A stretch of 37,150 bases of DNA from an uncultured Neisseriaceae bacterium (GTDB lineage Bacteria > Pseudomonadota > Gammaproteobacteria > Burkholderiales > Neisseriaceae): assembly GCA_945267035.1 (NCBI GenBank), contig CALYOS010000024.1, positions 1 through 37,150 of the forward strand, in the 5' to 3' direction. Positions 17,316 to 26,303 of the stretch are shown here, one piece after another. How positions within the stretch are numbered: position 1 is the first letter of the stretch; the number at the start of each line of letters is the position of its first letter. A program made the translations under genes and the position numbers. The notes beneath the pieces were generated by a model, which ran no database searches, was not told where the DNA came from, and was given only the letters and a program-made list of their open reading frames with translations.

Positions 17316-17689
17316 ATGTTGCGCTTTATTTGCTTTTGGCTGCTCATGATGGCGTTAGTTGGGCCGTGATTAGCCTATCAAAGGCAAAGAAATTTAGCTG
17401 CAAATATCCAATATAAACAATCAGATCACTATGCAGCAATTAAAAAGTGCGCTGCTATTGCCCAACGGCTTTCAGACATTGCCTCAAGCTATGCTGATCA
17501 TAAAAAACAACCCATTTGTCCATCATTGAACATAATCGCCTGAACCATGTTCATGTCGTTTCTTCACAAGAGTCGCATAGGTTAGGTCGGGTACAAATGC
17601 GGATAAATCGTTGTGCGGATTTAAAAGCCCAGACGAGTTGCCAGCAATTGATGGAAAACAAACATTCACTGCGATGGATAAAGGGATAA
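17316..17689 (+). pseudogene. Broken gene with internal stop and poly-A frameshift
   Basis: Starting at ATG 17316, a hydrophobic N-terminus (MLRFICFWLLMMALVG) is interrupted by TGA at 17367-17369, then continues in frame with SDHYAAIKKCAAIAQRLSDI. Downstream of a run of six A (about 17504-17509) the coding signal moves to another frame that runs to TAA 17687-17689 (HVHVVSSQESHRLGRVQMRI, ending SLRWIKG). Seven A would join both parts into one protein of about 124 residues with a signal or anchor helix. Family not recognised. Either a real pseudogene or sequencing error at the homopolymer. Confidence 0.5.
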
Positions 17690-17784
17690 CAGATTCAGAT
17701 GTTGAATCTGTTACTAAACCAATTAATGGTGGACTTAATCATATTGTAGCAAGAAAAAAATATACTAAACGGATCAAAGAATAG
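17674..17784 (+). pseudogene. C-terminal remnant resembling a GH19-type lysozyme/chitinase
   Basis: A 36-codon frame from ATG 17674 to TAG 17782-17784 reads SDVESVTKPINGGLNHIVARKK and ends TKRIKE. The VTKxINGGxNG-like motif followed by basic helix is typical of the C-terminus of GH19 muramidases/chitinases and phage-type endolysins. No catalytic part is present, so this is a tail only. It lies 42 bp upstream of a lipoprotein gene, the usual place for the immunity gene of a periplasmic cell-wall-degrading effector. Motif recognition is from memory. Confidence 0.45.
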
Positions 17785-17826
17785 ATAACATCGGATAAAC
17801 AATGTTCTAATGGATAAGATAGAGAG

Positions 17827-18453
17827 ATGAAAAATAAAATTATTTACTTTTTTATTGTTGTATTACTATCTAGTTGTAGTAATAAACAATTAAATACAGA
17901 TAATGTGGAAGTTAGTTTCTTGAATGAAAAAAAGAATATTTATGAAACGGCTAAACCCATCTCACCCATCATAAAAGATGATTCCGAGAATACTTATATT
18001 TTAGATACGTTCAATGTTTTGTCTCATAAGTTAATTCTGCAATCTAAAGTTTATTTAAATCAACAAAATGTCTATGAAAGAGATTTTGAAATCTCATTGA
18101 TAAATAAATTGGATTATGTCATTGTCGAAATCCAAAACAGAATAGGCGTAAGCGCCTATCAACTATTTATTCGACAAAGAAATAATAAATTGGAAATTTT
18201 CCAACAAACTGGTTGGGATAGTATAGTCTTTACCATGGAAAGAGCAAAAGATGACTATAGTGCTGAAAGAGCGAATTTGATCTGCTTAAGTCAAGAGATA
18301 AAACCAATAAATGGCATCATAAAAATCCCTGATGATTTAAATTTTACCAATGAAAATACCAAAGACTGCTTTGCCTGCCCACAACAATATACTACTGAAG
18401 AATGTTTACAAACAAAACAATCGGGTAAAAAATTTCGTTGGGAAAATAACTGA
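17827..18453 (+). CDS. Hypothetical lipoprotein, possible orphan immunity protein
   Basis: A 208-residue protein with a lipoprotein signal peptide (IVVLLSSC, Cys17), so it is predicted to be anchored in a membrane facing the periplasm. The mature part is polar and rich in Asn, Lys and Ile, with four Cys near the end (ICLSQ, DCFACPQQ, EECLQ) that could form disulfides. Codon usage is much more AT-rich than in nearby core genes, a sign of foreign origin. An AGAGAG precedes the ATG. Its place right after a muramidase-like tail suggests immunity to a periplasmic effector; this is inference and the family is not recognised. Confidence 0.65.
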   Translation: MKNKIIYFFIVVLLSSCSNKQLNTDNVEVSFLNEKKNIYETAKPISPIIKDDSENTYILDTFNVLSHKLILQSKVYLNQQNVYERDFEISLINKLDYVIVEIQNRIGVSAYQLFIRQRNNKLEIFQQTGWDSIVFTMERAKDDYSAERANLICLSQEIKPINGIIKIPDDLNFTNENTKDCFACPQQYTTEECLQTKQSGKKFRWENN

Positions 18454-19023
18454 TTATTGAATCATCAAACTAAAACGCAATGAAATCTATTTTAATCATA
18501 TTGAACTTTTAATAATAGGATGTGCTCATAGCAACATTTCAGCTATTGATTCATTATCTGATAAAAGCGTTTGTAACAAACTTTTGATAAATTGAATTAA
18601 TCAAGAATTTATTTTTTTTAGAAAGGGGTTAATTTAAATATAAAGGAACCGTTAAATTAATAGAAGATGAGGGTAATACCTCTTTGCAGATGGATTCACA
18701 AAGGACTTGATAAAAAATATGCCAATGTTATACAAAATTATACTAATGCATTGCATGAATTTGAATTTTTCTGAATGTGAGACAAGGTATTTATCCTTTA
18801 TAAAGCCATAGTAAGCGAATCAAATTTGAAAAATAAGAGCTAAGAGATAGCACACATTTCTAATCCCTTATTAAGCAACAGTAAGTTAACAAAATTTGAG
18901 AAAATAAGAATAAATATGGTTGTTCAGGAGCAGTGAAATCTGCGGTGAAATCTGACCATTCGATTTTCAATAGCTAAATCAGGTAGAATATATGCCAGAA
19001 TTTCGATTGCGGTTTTATTTTGC
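18454..19023. other. AT-rich accessory spacer with short coding-like scraps
   Basis: No intact gene. Short plus-strand frames include KYKGTVKLIEDEGNTSLQ (about 18636-18710) and a 35-codon frame at 18667-18774 ending with LDKKYANVIQNYTNALHEFE, both without full gene context. An imperfect direct repeat is listed separately. The apbC promoter should lie near 18980-19015. Confidence 0.35.
18792..18914 (+). repeat. Imperfect tandem repeat, units about 50 bp
   Basis: Two similar segments (about 18792-18843 and 18862-18914) share the series ATCC-TTAT-AAGC-AGTAAG-AAATTTGA-AAATAAGA at matching spacing. In one frame both read SxSKxxKFEK, so they may be duplicated pieces of a lost coding sequence. Confidence 0.45.
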
Positions 19024-20103
19024 ATGAATACACAATCCATCACTGAGCTGTTAAACCCTATTCCCATCCCAGACAGTACACGCACGCTGGGTACGGAAAA
19101 AGCTATCGATTCGGTGCGATGTGCTGAAGATGGCGTGCATCTGTCTTTGGTTTTTCCCTATCCAGTAGCGCATTTGATCGATCAGATGCAACAACAGATA
19201 GACGCTGCGATAACGGCACAATTCGGTAATACACCGTTATTTATCGATGTTCAGGTTAATGTTGCCCAACACAAGGTACAGCCGGGTGTACAAACTATTG
19301 CTGGGGTAAAAAATATTATTGCGGTTGCTTCTGGTAAAGGTGGCGTAGGCAAATCCACAACCAGCGCTAATTTGGCAATGGCCTTAAGCCGTATGGGTGC
19401 CCGTGTTGGTGTGCTCGATGCTGATATTTATGGTCCGAGTCAACCGACTATGTTGGGTGTCGCTGTGCATGAACCACGTCAACAAGATGGGAAACTGATT
19501 CCGGTTATGGCGGCTGGTGAAATTCAGGTTATGTCTGTTGGTTTTCTGGTTGATACTGATCAGGCCGTAATCTGGCGCGGTCCGATGGTCAGTCAGGCTT
19601 TGCAACAACTGTTATTTCAAAGCCAGTGGGACGACGTAGATTATTTAATCATTGATTTACCCCCAGGCACAGGCGATATTCAGCTGACTTTGGCACAGAA
19701 AATACCTGTCACCGGCGCAATCGTGGTGACCACTCCGCAGGATATAGCCCTGATTGATGCTCGCAAGGCAGTGAATATGTTTCAGAAGGTCAACATTCCT
19801 ATCTTTGGCGTGCTGGAAAATATGTCGATACATATTTGTTCTGAGTGCGGTCATAGCGAAGCCATATTTGGGCAGGATGGTGGTCAACATCTGGCCGACA
19901 AACTGGACGTACCCTTACTCGGTCAACTCCCCTTAACGCTTGGGGTGCGACAAGCCATGGATAAAGGTCATGTTAGCGAATTATTTAATCAACAACCTGC
20001 CATTGCCCACCTTTATCAACAAGCCGCATGGCAACTGGTGCAAGCCATTTCGGACACGGGCAAGGATTTCAGCCGGCGTTTTCCAAAAATCGTGGTTGAA
20101 TAA
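19024..20103 (+). CDS. apbC: Iron-sulfur cluster carrier protein ApbC (Mrp/NBP35 family)
   Basis: A 359-residue cytoplasmic P-loop ATPase that binds and transfers Fe-S clusters. The N-terminal 90 residues form the short DUF59/MIP18-like part. The deviant Walker A SGKGGVGKST is at about 103-112, VLDADIYGPSQPTML follows, LIIDLPPGTGD is the Walker B region, and the cluster-binding CxxC is at Cys272 and Cys275 (ICSECGH). Length and motif order are normal for the family. The ATG at 19024 has only a weak ribosome site. It is the first conserved gene after the decayed region. Confidence 0.95.
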   Translation: MNTQSITELLNPIPIPDSTRTLGTEKAIDSVRCAEDGVHLSLVFPYPVAHLIDQMQQQIDAAITAQFGNTPLFIDVQVNVAQHKVQPGVQTIAGVKNIIAVASGKGGVGKSTTSANLAMALSRMGARVGVLDADIYGPSQPTMLGVAVHEPRQQDGKLIPVMAAGEIQVMSVGFLVDTDQAVIWRGPMVSQALQQLLFQSQWDDVDYLIIDLPPGTGDIQLTLAQKIPVTGAIVVTTPQDIALIDARKAVNMFQKVNIPIFGVLENMSIHICSECGHSEAIFGQDGGQHLADKLDVPLLGQLPLTLGVRQAMDKGHVSELFNQQPAIAHLYQQAAWQLVQAISDTGKDFSRRFPKIVVE

Positions 20104-20326
20104 ATTTTCTATCCATTGATTTGACATGAATAACTCCATGTTATCATTAACCCATCCCTGTAAGAATGTTCAGTTGATCACAGGTAAGCAAGCTCAACAG
20201 CCACTAGATCATATCATGCCGATACAATACAGCTCTCAACCACAATCTTTCCCATGTCAGCAGCCTTACGTGCATTTGTCCGTAGCAAATTATCTGCTGT
20301 CTGAATTATTTTGCTAATGACGTTAC
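20104..20326. other. Short spacer before birA-coaX
   Basis: About 220 bp. An ORF at 20126-20317 (63 codons from ATG) fills most of it, but its product is Gln/Pro/Ser-rich without conserved features, and the opposite strand reads equally well, so I do not call it a gene. Confidence 0.4.
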
Positions 20327-22054
20327 ATGAACACATCCTTCTGGCCTCTCCTGGCTTTGCTTGCTGACGGTTTGCCACATCCGGTTCAAAAACTGGCCAA
20401 AGCCCTCAATAAAAAAGTGTCACAGCTCAATGCAGCATGGCAAGACATGCCTGCGCATATCAAAAGTTTGCTGCATCAGCAAAATGGCATTTGGCAATTA
20501 AGCAAGCCTTTATCGATAATTCCAGAGCAGATTTTCAGCGATAGTGCTCGCCAATATGGTTTTGCGCCCACTTTATTTTTACAGACGCATTCAACCAATA
20601 CTTTTCTGCTTGATCAGGCGCGGCAAACAAAGGATGTGATGCCCGCTCAGGTATGTATGGCTTATCAGCAAACCGCCGGCCGCGGTCGTCAGGGTAAAAC
20701 TTGGCACAATCGTGTCGGCGAATGCCTAATGTTTAGTTTAAGCTGGTCGTTTCAACGATCACAGTCTGAACTGGGTGGCTTGGCACTGGTGGTCGCGCTG
20801 GCAATCAGTCAGAGCTTAGCTGAACTGGGTGTGGCTGTTCAAATCAAATGGCCAAATGATTTGATGCTCCAGCACAACAAACTTGGTGGCATTCTGATTG
20901 AGACGGTAAGCAAACAAAACCAAACCATCGCCATTATCGGTATCGGATTGAATTTCACCATCCCCGAACAGATCTGCAACGCCTCTGCCATCCTGCCACA
21001 AACGCCAAAAATACAGGCCAGCCAGATATTTAATGGCATTATGCATAAACTGAGCCAGTATTTACCACGATTTAATCAAAATGGTTTAGAGAGTTTTTTA
21101 CCGCAATATAATCGCTTGCATCGTGACCACGGACAACTGGTTCATCTATATCACGATGGCAAAATCATTACCGAGGGAACCGTTACCGGCATTGCCACAT
21201 CTGGAGCGATTATTTTAGAAACTGCTGACGGCGAACAGGAATATGTCACTGGTGAAATCAGCTTACGCTCTGGTCGTGCCACCACGCGCAGCCAACTTAT
21301 TGCACAACAACGTTATCTTTTGCTGGATGCAGGTAACAGTAAACTTAAATGGGCATGGGTCGAAAACGGTTTTATTTTGCATTATGGTAAAGCGGCGTAT
21401 TATGACTTGCAGCCTTTACTCAAAGACTGGGCACAATATGGCTCTGGCGTAGAGCGCATTATCGGCTGTGCTGTCTGTGGTGAAGCTCGCTTACAACAGG
21501 TTGCCTCCATCTTACCTCTGCCGATTATGTGGCTGCCTTCGATGCCCGAAGCGTTAGGCATTGTTAATCATTATCGCAATCCTACTGAGCATGGCGCCGA
21601 TCGCTGGTTCAACATTTTGGGGAGTCGCCGCTACACGCAACAAGCATGTGTTGTTGTCAGTTGTGGTACTGCCGTCACAGTAGATGCGTTAACTGATACT
21701 AACCACTATCTTGGTGGCAGTATTTTGCCGGGCTTTCATTTAATGAAAGAAGCTTTATCCAAACGCACCGCTAACCTAAACCGACCGCTGGGTAAGCCTT
21801 ACGCGTTCGCCACCACCACACCGAATGCGCTGGCTAGTGGTATTATGGATGCTGTCTGTGGAGCCATAGTATTGATGCATGAACGCCTGCAACAAAAGGT
21901 TGGCATGGATAAACCCGTCGACATCATTATCACTGGAGGAGGAGCGAATAAAGTCGCTCAGGCCTTGCCACATTCTTTTGTCTTAGACAATCGGATTGAA
22001 ATTGTGGATAATTTAGTGCTTTATGGTTTAATCAACTGGGTTGAATACGCATGA
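20327..22054 (+). CDS. birA-coaX: Bifunctional biotin-protein ligase / type III pantothenate kinase
   Basis: A 575-residue fusion. Residues 1-65 form a winged-helix-like region, about 80-310 the biotin ligase catalytic domain (AGRGRQGKTW, IKWPNDLML, KLGGILIET), and 325-575 a type III pantothenate kinase with DAGNSKLKW near its start, GADRWFNILGSR and VVSCGTAVTVDA. It attaches biotin to acetyl-CoA carboxylase and phosphorylates pantothenate in CoA synthesis. This fusion is characteristic of Neisseria relatives. Its stop overlaps the start of the next gene (ATGA), implying coupling. The winged helix may also repress biotin genes, not shown by sequence. Confidence 0.95.
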   Translation: MNTSFWPLLALLADGLPHPVQKLAKALNKKVSQLNAAWQDMPAHIKSLLHQQNGIWQLSKPLSIIPEQIFSDSARQYGFAPTLFLQTHSTNTFLLDQARQTKDVMPAQVCMAYQQTAGRGRQGKTWHNRVGECLMFSLSWSFQRSQSELGGLALVVALAISQSLAELGVAVQIKWPNDLMLQHNKLGGILIETVSKQNQTIAIIGIGLNFTIPEQICNASAILPQTPKIQASQIFNGIMHKLSQYLPRFNQNGLESFLPQYNRLHRDHGQLVHLYHDGKIITEGTVTGIATSGAIILETADGEQEYVTGEISLRSGRATTRSQLIAQQRYLLLDAGNSKLKWAWVENGFILHYGKAAYYDLQPLLKDWAQYGSGVERIIGCAVCGEARLQQVASILPLPIMWLPSMPEALGIVNHYRNPTEHGADRWFNILGSRRYTQQACVVVSCGTAVTVDALTDTNHYLGGSILPGFHLMKEALSKRTANLNRPLGKPYAFATTTPNALASGIMDAVCGAIVLMHERLQQKVGMDKPVDIIITGGGANKVAQALPHSFVLDNRIEIVDNLVLYGLINWVEYA

Positions 22055-22869
22055 AATGGCTATTTGCAATATTAGTCGCATTGAATATCGTGGTTTTCGG
22101 CTGCATGGTAGCAGGTAAACTTGTACACCCTCCTACAGCGGCATCTACAGCTATGGCCAGCAGTGAAGTGGAAATTGCCGCCCCAGCTACTCCTGATATC
22201 AGCGTGCGTAATCCCAATGTAGTTAATACCCCCGCTAGCAATCAGGTTGACAATCCGTCAACTCCACCAAAAGTTGTGAACAAACCTGAACCTCCTTCCA
22301 TTACTCCTCAGCCAAAACCTGAGCGTAAGCCTGATCCAGATTCAAGTACTCAGGTCGCCACGACTACGCCGGCAACACCGCCTAATGCCAATTGCAGTGC
22401 CACTGTAACCTTACCGGAAAATGATTTTCACCGCATTAAGGGTTTGCTCCGCCAATGGCCGTATTCGACCAAACGTTTTGTCGAACAGGTTACGCCAAGT
22501 GCCAAACCTAATCCGGTGACCAAACCTACCCGTTATATGGTGGCTTTGAACAATATTGATGAAGAAACCAGCAAACGTTTGCAGGAAAGTGGGTTTGATC
22601 ATGGTTCAGCCCAAGGCAAAGTGAGTCTGGGAATATTTAACCGCCGTGAAGACGCAGAAGCTTTAATGGCTCGCGCCAAAATGAAAGGCTTCACTAATGT
22701 ATACGTTAACACGCTGGAAAGCAGTCATAGTGAAACCTCAGCGAATGCTCCTACCAGCGTTGCCAAAATACGGGTTACTTTCTCTGGTGTAGACAATACC
22801 GCCATACAGGACATCAACAAAATTACCGGTCGCTATGGACAAATACAGCGAATCGGTACCTGTCGTTAA
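22051..22869 (+). CDS. SPOR-like inner-membrane protein
   Basis: A 272-residue bitopic protein: an N-terminal membrane helix (WLFAILVALNIVVFGCMVAG), a long Pro/Thr/Lys-rich linker to about residue 115, and a C-terminal SPOR-like domain with YMVALNNIDEETSKRLQESG and SLGIFNRREDAEALMARAKMKGF (the sequence typical of SPOR glycan-binding domains). SPOR domains bind denuded septal peptidoglycan. The start overlaps the birA-coaX stop by 4 bp, an arrangement I recall in Neisseria. It may link envelope growth with this operon. Confidence 0.85.
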   Translation: MKWLFAILVALNIVVFGCMVAGKLVHPPTAASTAMASSEVEIAAPATPDISVRNPNVVNTPASNQVDNPSTPPKVVNKPEPPSITPQPKPERKPDPDSSTQVATTTPATPPNANCSATVTLPENDFHRIKGLLRQWPYSTKRFVEQVTPSAKPNPVTKPTRYMVALNNIDEETSKRLQESGFDHGSAQGKVSLGIFNRREDAEALMARAKMKGFTNVYVNTLESSHSETSANAPTSVAKIRVTFSGVDNTAIQDINKITGRYGQIQRIGTCR

Positions 22870-22897
22870 CGTTGACCTTACTTCTAAACGTTAAATC

Positions 22898-24373
22898 ATG
22901 AGCACCCGCGCGGTAATCCTGAAAAATATTTCTGCCAATCTGCTGTTACAGATCGTGACCGCAATTGGCGGATTTATTTTACCCCCGCTGATTATTGTCA
23001 CCTACGGCTCAGCAACCAACGGTATGCTGGCGTCGATCAAACAATTTATCGCCTATTTAACTTTGCTCGAAGCCGGTATTGGCGCCGCTGCTATCGTTGC
23101 GCTTTATCAGGCTTTGACCTCGCAAGACACCCAACTGCGTAATCGTATTCTCAACGCTACCCAACGCTTTTATCGCATTTCCGGCAGTCTTTTTGCTATT
23201 GGATTATTGATACTGGCTATCCTGTTTGCGTGGCTGACACAAAAGCAAATCAGTGCCACCCTCACTTTTTATATGGTCTTGGTGATGGGTGCCGTTAACA
23301 TTATGGATTTCTTCTTTTTCGGTAGTTATCGTGCTTTACTGACTGCCGATCAGAAAACTTATATCGTATCTAGCGTTCAGGCTGCCAGCATTCTGCTGAA
23401 CATTGTTGTTTGTTATTATTTGATTCAATCCGGTTATAGCATTCTCACCGTACAAATCGCCTCCAGTGTCATACTGATCAGTAAATTTTGCATTTATCGC
23501 GGTTATGTCAAACATCAATACCCAGACTTAAAACAGCCAGCTGCAGATAACGAACCTTATCATTTACATCAGACTTGGGATGCCATGACGCATCAACTGA
23601 CTGGTCTGCTGATATTCAGTTCACCACTGGTGCTGATCACCCTATTTTTGTCATTAAAAGACGCCAGTATCTACGCTGTCTATGCCCTTATTTTTGGCGC
23701 CATCAAAATGGCACTGCAATCGATATCTCAAGGCATGCAAGCGATTTTTGGCCACAGCCTGAAAACTGATTTTGACCACACCAAACAAAATTTCTGTCGT
23801 TATAACCGTCTTTTTATGTGCTTTCTGGGCTGGGTTTATACCTGTACCGGTTTACTGCTGGCACCATTTATTCAGCTTTATACCGTCAATATGACTGATG
23901 CCAACTACCACCAGCCTTTACTGGCCATATTGTTTTTATTGGTAGGCATCATCGAAAACAGTCGTATACCTTCTATGATCATGATCATGGCCGCTGGACG
24001 CTACAAACAAACCAAGCCACAAGCCTTAATCGAAGCTGGCATTAATCTTGTCTGCTCAATCTGCTTTATCCAGCTTTGGGGCATAAGCGGCATTTTACTG
24101 GCTGCATTGCTATCATTTGTATACCGCAGTAGCGAAATGCTGTATTACAACTGCAAACATATTCTATTTATGCCTGTTATTCGTCCATATTTATTATGGC
24201 TACTGATCTTCACTGCTATTGCCGCCTGTATCAGCTTAGGCTGGCAACCGGTAAATCATGTTAAAATTGCGACTTATCTGGACTGGGTCAAACTGAGCTG
24301 CATCACTGCTGTAGTGGCAGCGATACCATTCAGCCTATTGCTATTACTGATTTATCGTCGGCCAATTCAATGA
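22898..24373 (+). CDS. Polysaccharide flippase (Wzx/MATE-type, MOP superfamily)
   Basis: A 491-residue integral membrane protein with 12-14 hydrophobic helices. The N-terminal segment (ILKNISANLLLQIVTAIGGFILPPLIIVTYG) and early EAGIGAAAIVALYQAL are typical of Wzx-like translocases that flip undecaprenyl-linked oligosaccharides to the periplasmic face. It starts 28 bp after the SPOR-like gene, and its stop overlaps the start of the next glycosyltransferase by 4 bp, so it heads a tightly coupled glycan cluster. The exact glycan is unknown. Confidence 0.88.
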   Translation: MSTRAVILKNISANLLLQIVTAIGGFILPPLIIVTYGSATNGMLASIKQFIAYLTLLEAGIGAAAIVALYQALTSQDTQLRNRILNATQRFYRISGSLFAIGLLILAILFAWLTQKQISATLTFYMVLVMGAVNIMDFFFFGSYRALLTADQKTYIVSSVQAASILLNIVVCYYLIQSGYSILTVQIASSVILISKFCIYRGYVKHQYPDLKQPAADNEPYHLHQTWDAMTHQLTGLLIFSSPLVLITLFLSLKDASIYAVYALIFGAIKMALQSISQGMQAIFGHSLKTDFDHTKQNFCRYNRLFMCFLGWVYTCTGLLLAPFIQLYTVNMTDANYHQPLLAILFLLVGIIENSRIPSMIMIMAAGRYKQTKPQALIEAGINLVCSICFIQLWGISGILLAALLSFVYRSSEMLYYNCKHILFMPVIRPYLLWLLIFTAIAACISLGWQPVNHVKIATYLDWVKLSCITAVVAAIPFSLLLLLIYRRPIQ

Positions 24374-25125
24374 TTCCCAAACTTATTCACTATTGCTGGT
24401 TTGGTCCTCATCCGTTGCCAGCATCGGCACAGCGCTATCTTGCCAGCTGGCAGGAAATGTTGCCCGATTACCAGATTAAACTCTGGAATGAGGAAAATTA
24501 TGCCTATCAGAGCAACGCTTATGCCAGCGCTGCTTACGCTGCCGGGAAATATGCTTTCGTTGCCGACGTTTGTCGCATCGAGGTGTTATGCCAGTATGGT
24601 GGGATCTATTTGGATACCGATGTGCAAATGCTTAAATCGTTTGATCCATTCCTGCATCACCATTGCTTTACTGGTTTTGAACAAGGCATGAACCCGTATA
24701 CCCGCGAACTTACCTGCAATCCGCAGGCTGGTGTCATGGGCTGTGAAGCCGGCAGTGCTTTGATGCAGGATATCCGGCAACTTTATCAGACAATGCACTT
24801 TGATCCCCAGCAGCCCGTCACCATCAATCAACTCTTTAAACAACTCTATCAGCAGCACAACATTCAATTGAACGATCAGCAACAGCTGATTACCGATTAT
24901 GTCTGTGTCTACCCCAGTGATTATTTCATGGCCAAAAATGCTTATACCCATCAGCTCAACATTACGGCTAATACCGTGTGTATCCATCATTACGATGGCA
25001 GCTGGCTGAATGACAGCAAAAGCCTGAACCGTTTAAAACGTCTGCTCCTAAGTATATTGCAACGCACACTCGGAGCGAACAACAGTCAGAAACTGATCGC
25101 GTTACTCAAACGGAAACAATCATGA
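24370..25125 (+). CDS. Glycosyltransferase family 32 (OCH1-like/capsular synthesis)
   Basis: A 251-residue cytoplasmic GT-A enzyme. The beginning IPKLIHYCWFGPHPLP is the GT32 start motif, followed by WQEMLPDYQIKLWNE and YAFVADVCRIEVLCQYGGIYLDTDVQML, holding the DxD metal/sugar-nucleotide motif at residues 82-84. It transfers a hexose to a growing repeat unit. The gene overlaps both neighbours by 4 bp, indicating one transcript. Donor sugar not predictable. Confidence 0.9.
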   Translation: MIPKLIHYCWFGPHPLPASAQRYLASWQEMLPDYQIKLWNEENYAYQSNAYASAAYAAGKYAFVADVCRIEVLCQYGGIYLDTDVQMLKSFDPFLHHHCFTGFEQGMNPYTRELTCNPQAGVMGCEAGSALMQDIRQLYQTMHFDPQQPVTINQLFKQLYQQHNIQLNDQQQLITDYVCVYPSDYFMAKNAYTHQLNITANTVCIHHYDGSWLNDSKSLNRLKRLLLSILQRTLGANNSQKLIALLKRKQS

Positions 25126-26246
25126 ACCCTCGTCAGCACCATCCACCGATAGATTTCGTTTTGCCATGGGTAGATGGCAGCGATCCGGCCTGGCTGGCGG
25201 AAAAACAACGCTATCTGTCTGAGCACCTTGGTCGCCATGACGCCATCAGCACCAACCGCTACCAAGATTTCGGTACCTTGCGCTATGTGCTGCGTTCGAT
25301 TGAGCAAAACTGCCCGTGGTACCACAAGATTTATCTGATTACAGCCAACCAATATCCACATTGGCTCGATACCAGTCATGCAAAAATTGAAGTCATCAGC
25401 CATGAGCAATTGTTTATACAGCCACACAATTTGCCTGTATTCAATTCTTCCGCTATTGAAATGAATCTGGTCAACCTTCAGGGCTTAAGCGAACACTTTG
25501 TTTATCTGAATGACGATACGGTTATCTTGCGTCCCACTTCACCCGAACGCTTCTTTCAACAAGGATTACCCGTTGATTTTTTGGTTCATGGCTGGTTACG
25601 TCGTGGCCAACTGTTTCAGCATTTACGCGGACACGATAGCTGGATCGATGCATTAAATAACAACATCGCCCTAATTAACCGTGTGCGGCAACCTGCCAGC
25701 CTGCCTAACCGTTTTCTGTTCGATTCGAGTTATAGTTCATTAGATAAATTAAGTAATACCTTATTAAAATACGCCTATCGGCACTACTTCTGGTTTGCCC
25801 ACTGGCATTTGCCCCAACCCTATACCCGCCAAACACTGCATGCAGTGTATCAGCAATTTGAACCTGAAATCCTCACCTGTACCGCCAACCGCTTCCGCGC
25901 GGCCAACGATCTCACTGTCTACCTGAACCGCTATTGGCATCTAGCCAACGGAAACTTCATACCACATAAATACAACGACGGTTTCGTCAGCAATATTAGC
26001 GATATCTCCCAGCTAAATCAGGCAATGAATCACCTACAGCAGCATCCCGATATCCGCTTTATCTGCCTAAACGATACCTGTACCAGTACCGATCCGCAGC
26101 TTCTGGCACAATTACATTCCCGCCAGCACGCTTTTTATGAGCAACACCTACCACAACCTGCCTCATTCGAAAAAGATCGCGGTGCATACCAGCCCACCAC
26201 GACCACCACAAAAACCACATCGTCAAGCATGAGCACACAGAGTTAA
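25122..26246 (+). CDS. Stealth-family sugar-phosphate transferase
   Basis: A 374-residue protein with the ordered Stealth conserved regions: CR1 IDFVLPWVDGSDP (10-22), CR2 YQDFGTLRYVLRSIEQNCPWYHKIYLIT, CR3 around HLPQPYTRQTL and CR4-type RFICLNDTC near the end, plus HFVYLNDDTVIL. Stealth proteins transfer sugar-1-phosphate to make phosphodiester-linked capsules and are related to human GlcNAc-1-phosphotransferase. The final 20 residues are a Thr/Ser-rich tail. It overlaps the GT32 gene by 4 bp. This gives the best clue to glycan chemistry: sugar-phosphate-sugar bonds. Confidence 0.92.
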   Translation: MNPRQHHPPIDFVLPWVDGSDPAWLAEKQRYLSEHLGRHDAISTNRYQDFGTLRYVLRSIEQNCPWYHKIYLITANQYPHWLDTSHAKIEVISHEQLFIQPHNLPVFNSSAIEMNLVNLQGLSEHFVYLNDDTVILRPTSPERFFQQGLPVDFLVHGWLRRGQLFQHLRGHDSWIDALNNNIALINRVRQPASLPNRFLFDSSYSSLDKLSNTLLKYAYRHYFWFAHWHLPQPYTRQTLHAVYQQFEPEILTCTANRFRAANDLTVYLNRYWHLANGNFIPHKYNDGFVSNISDISQLNQAMNHLQQHPDIRFICLNDTCTSTDPQLLAQLHSRQHAFYEQHLPQPASFEKDRGAYQPTTTTTKTTSSSMSTQS

Positions 26247-26303
26247 GTTATAATAACTTATTACTTCGGTACCTTAATCCAAGCACCAACCACCCGCTAA
26301 TGC

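Noticed and set aside
20126-20317. 63-codon plus-strand ORF between apbC and birA-coaX
   Set aside because: No conserved look, weak ribosome site, and the opposite strand reads just as well, so coding is not supported.
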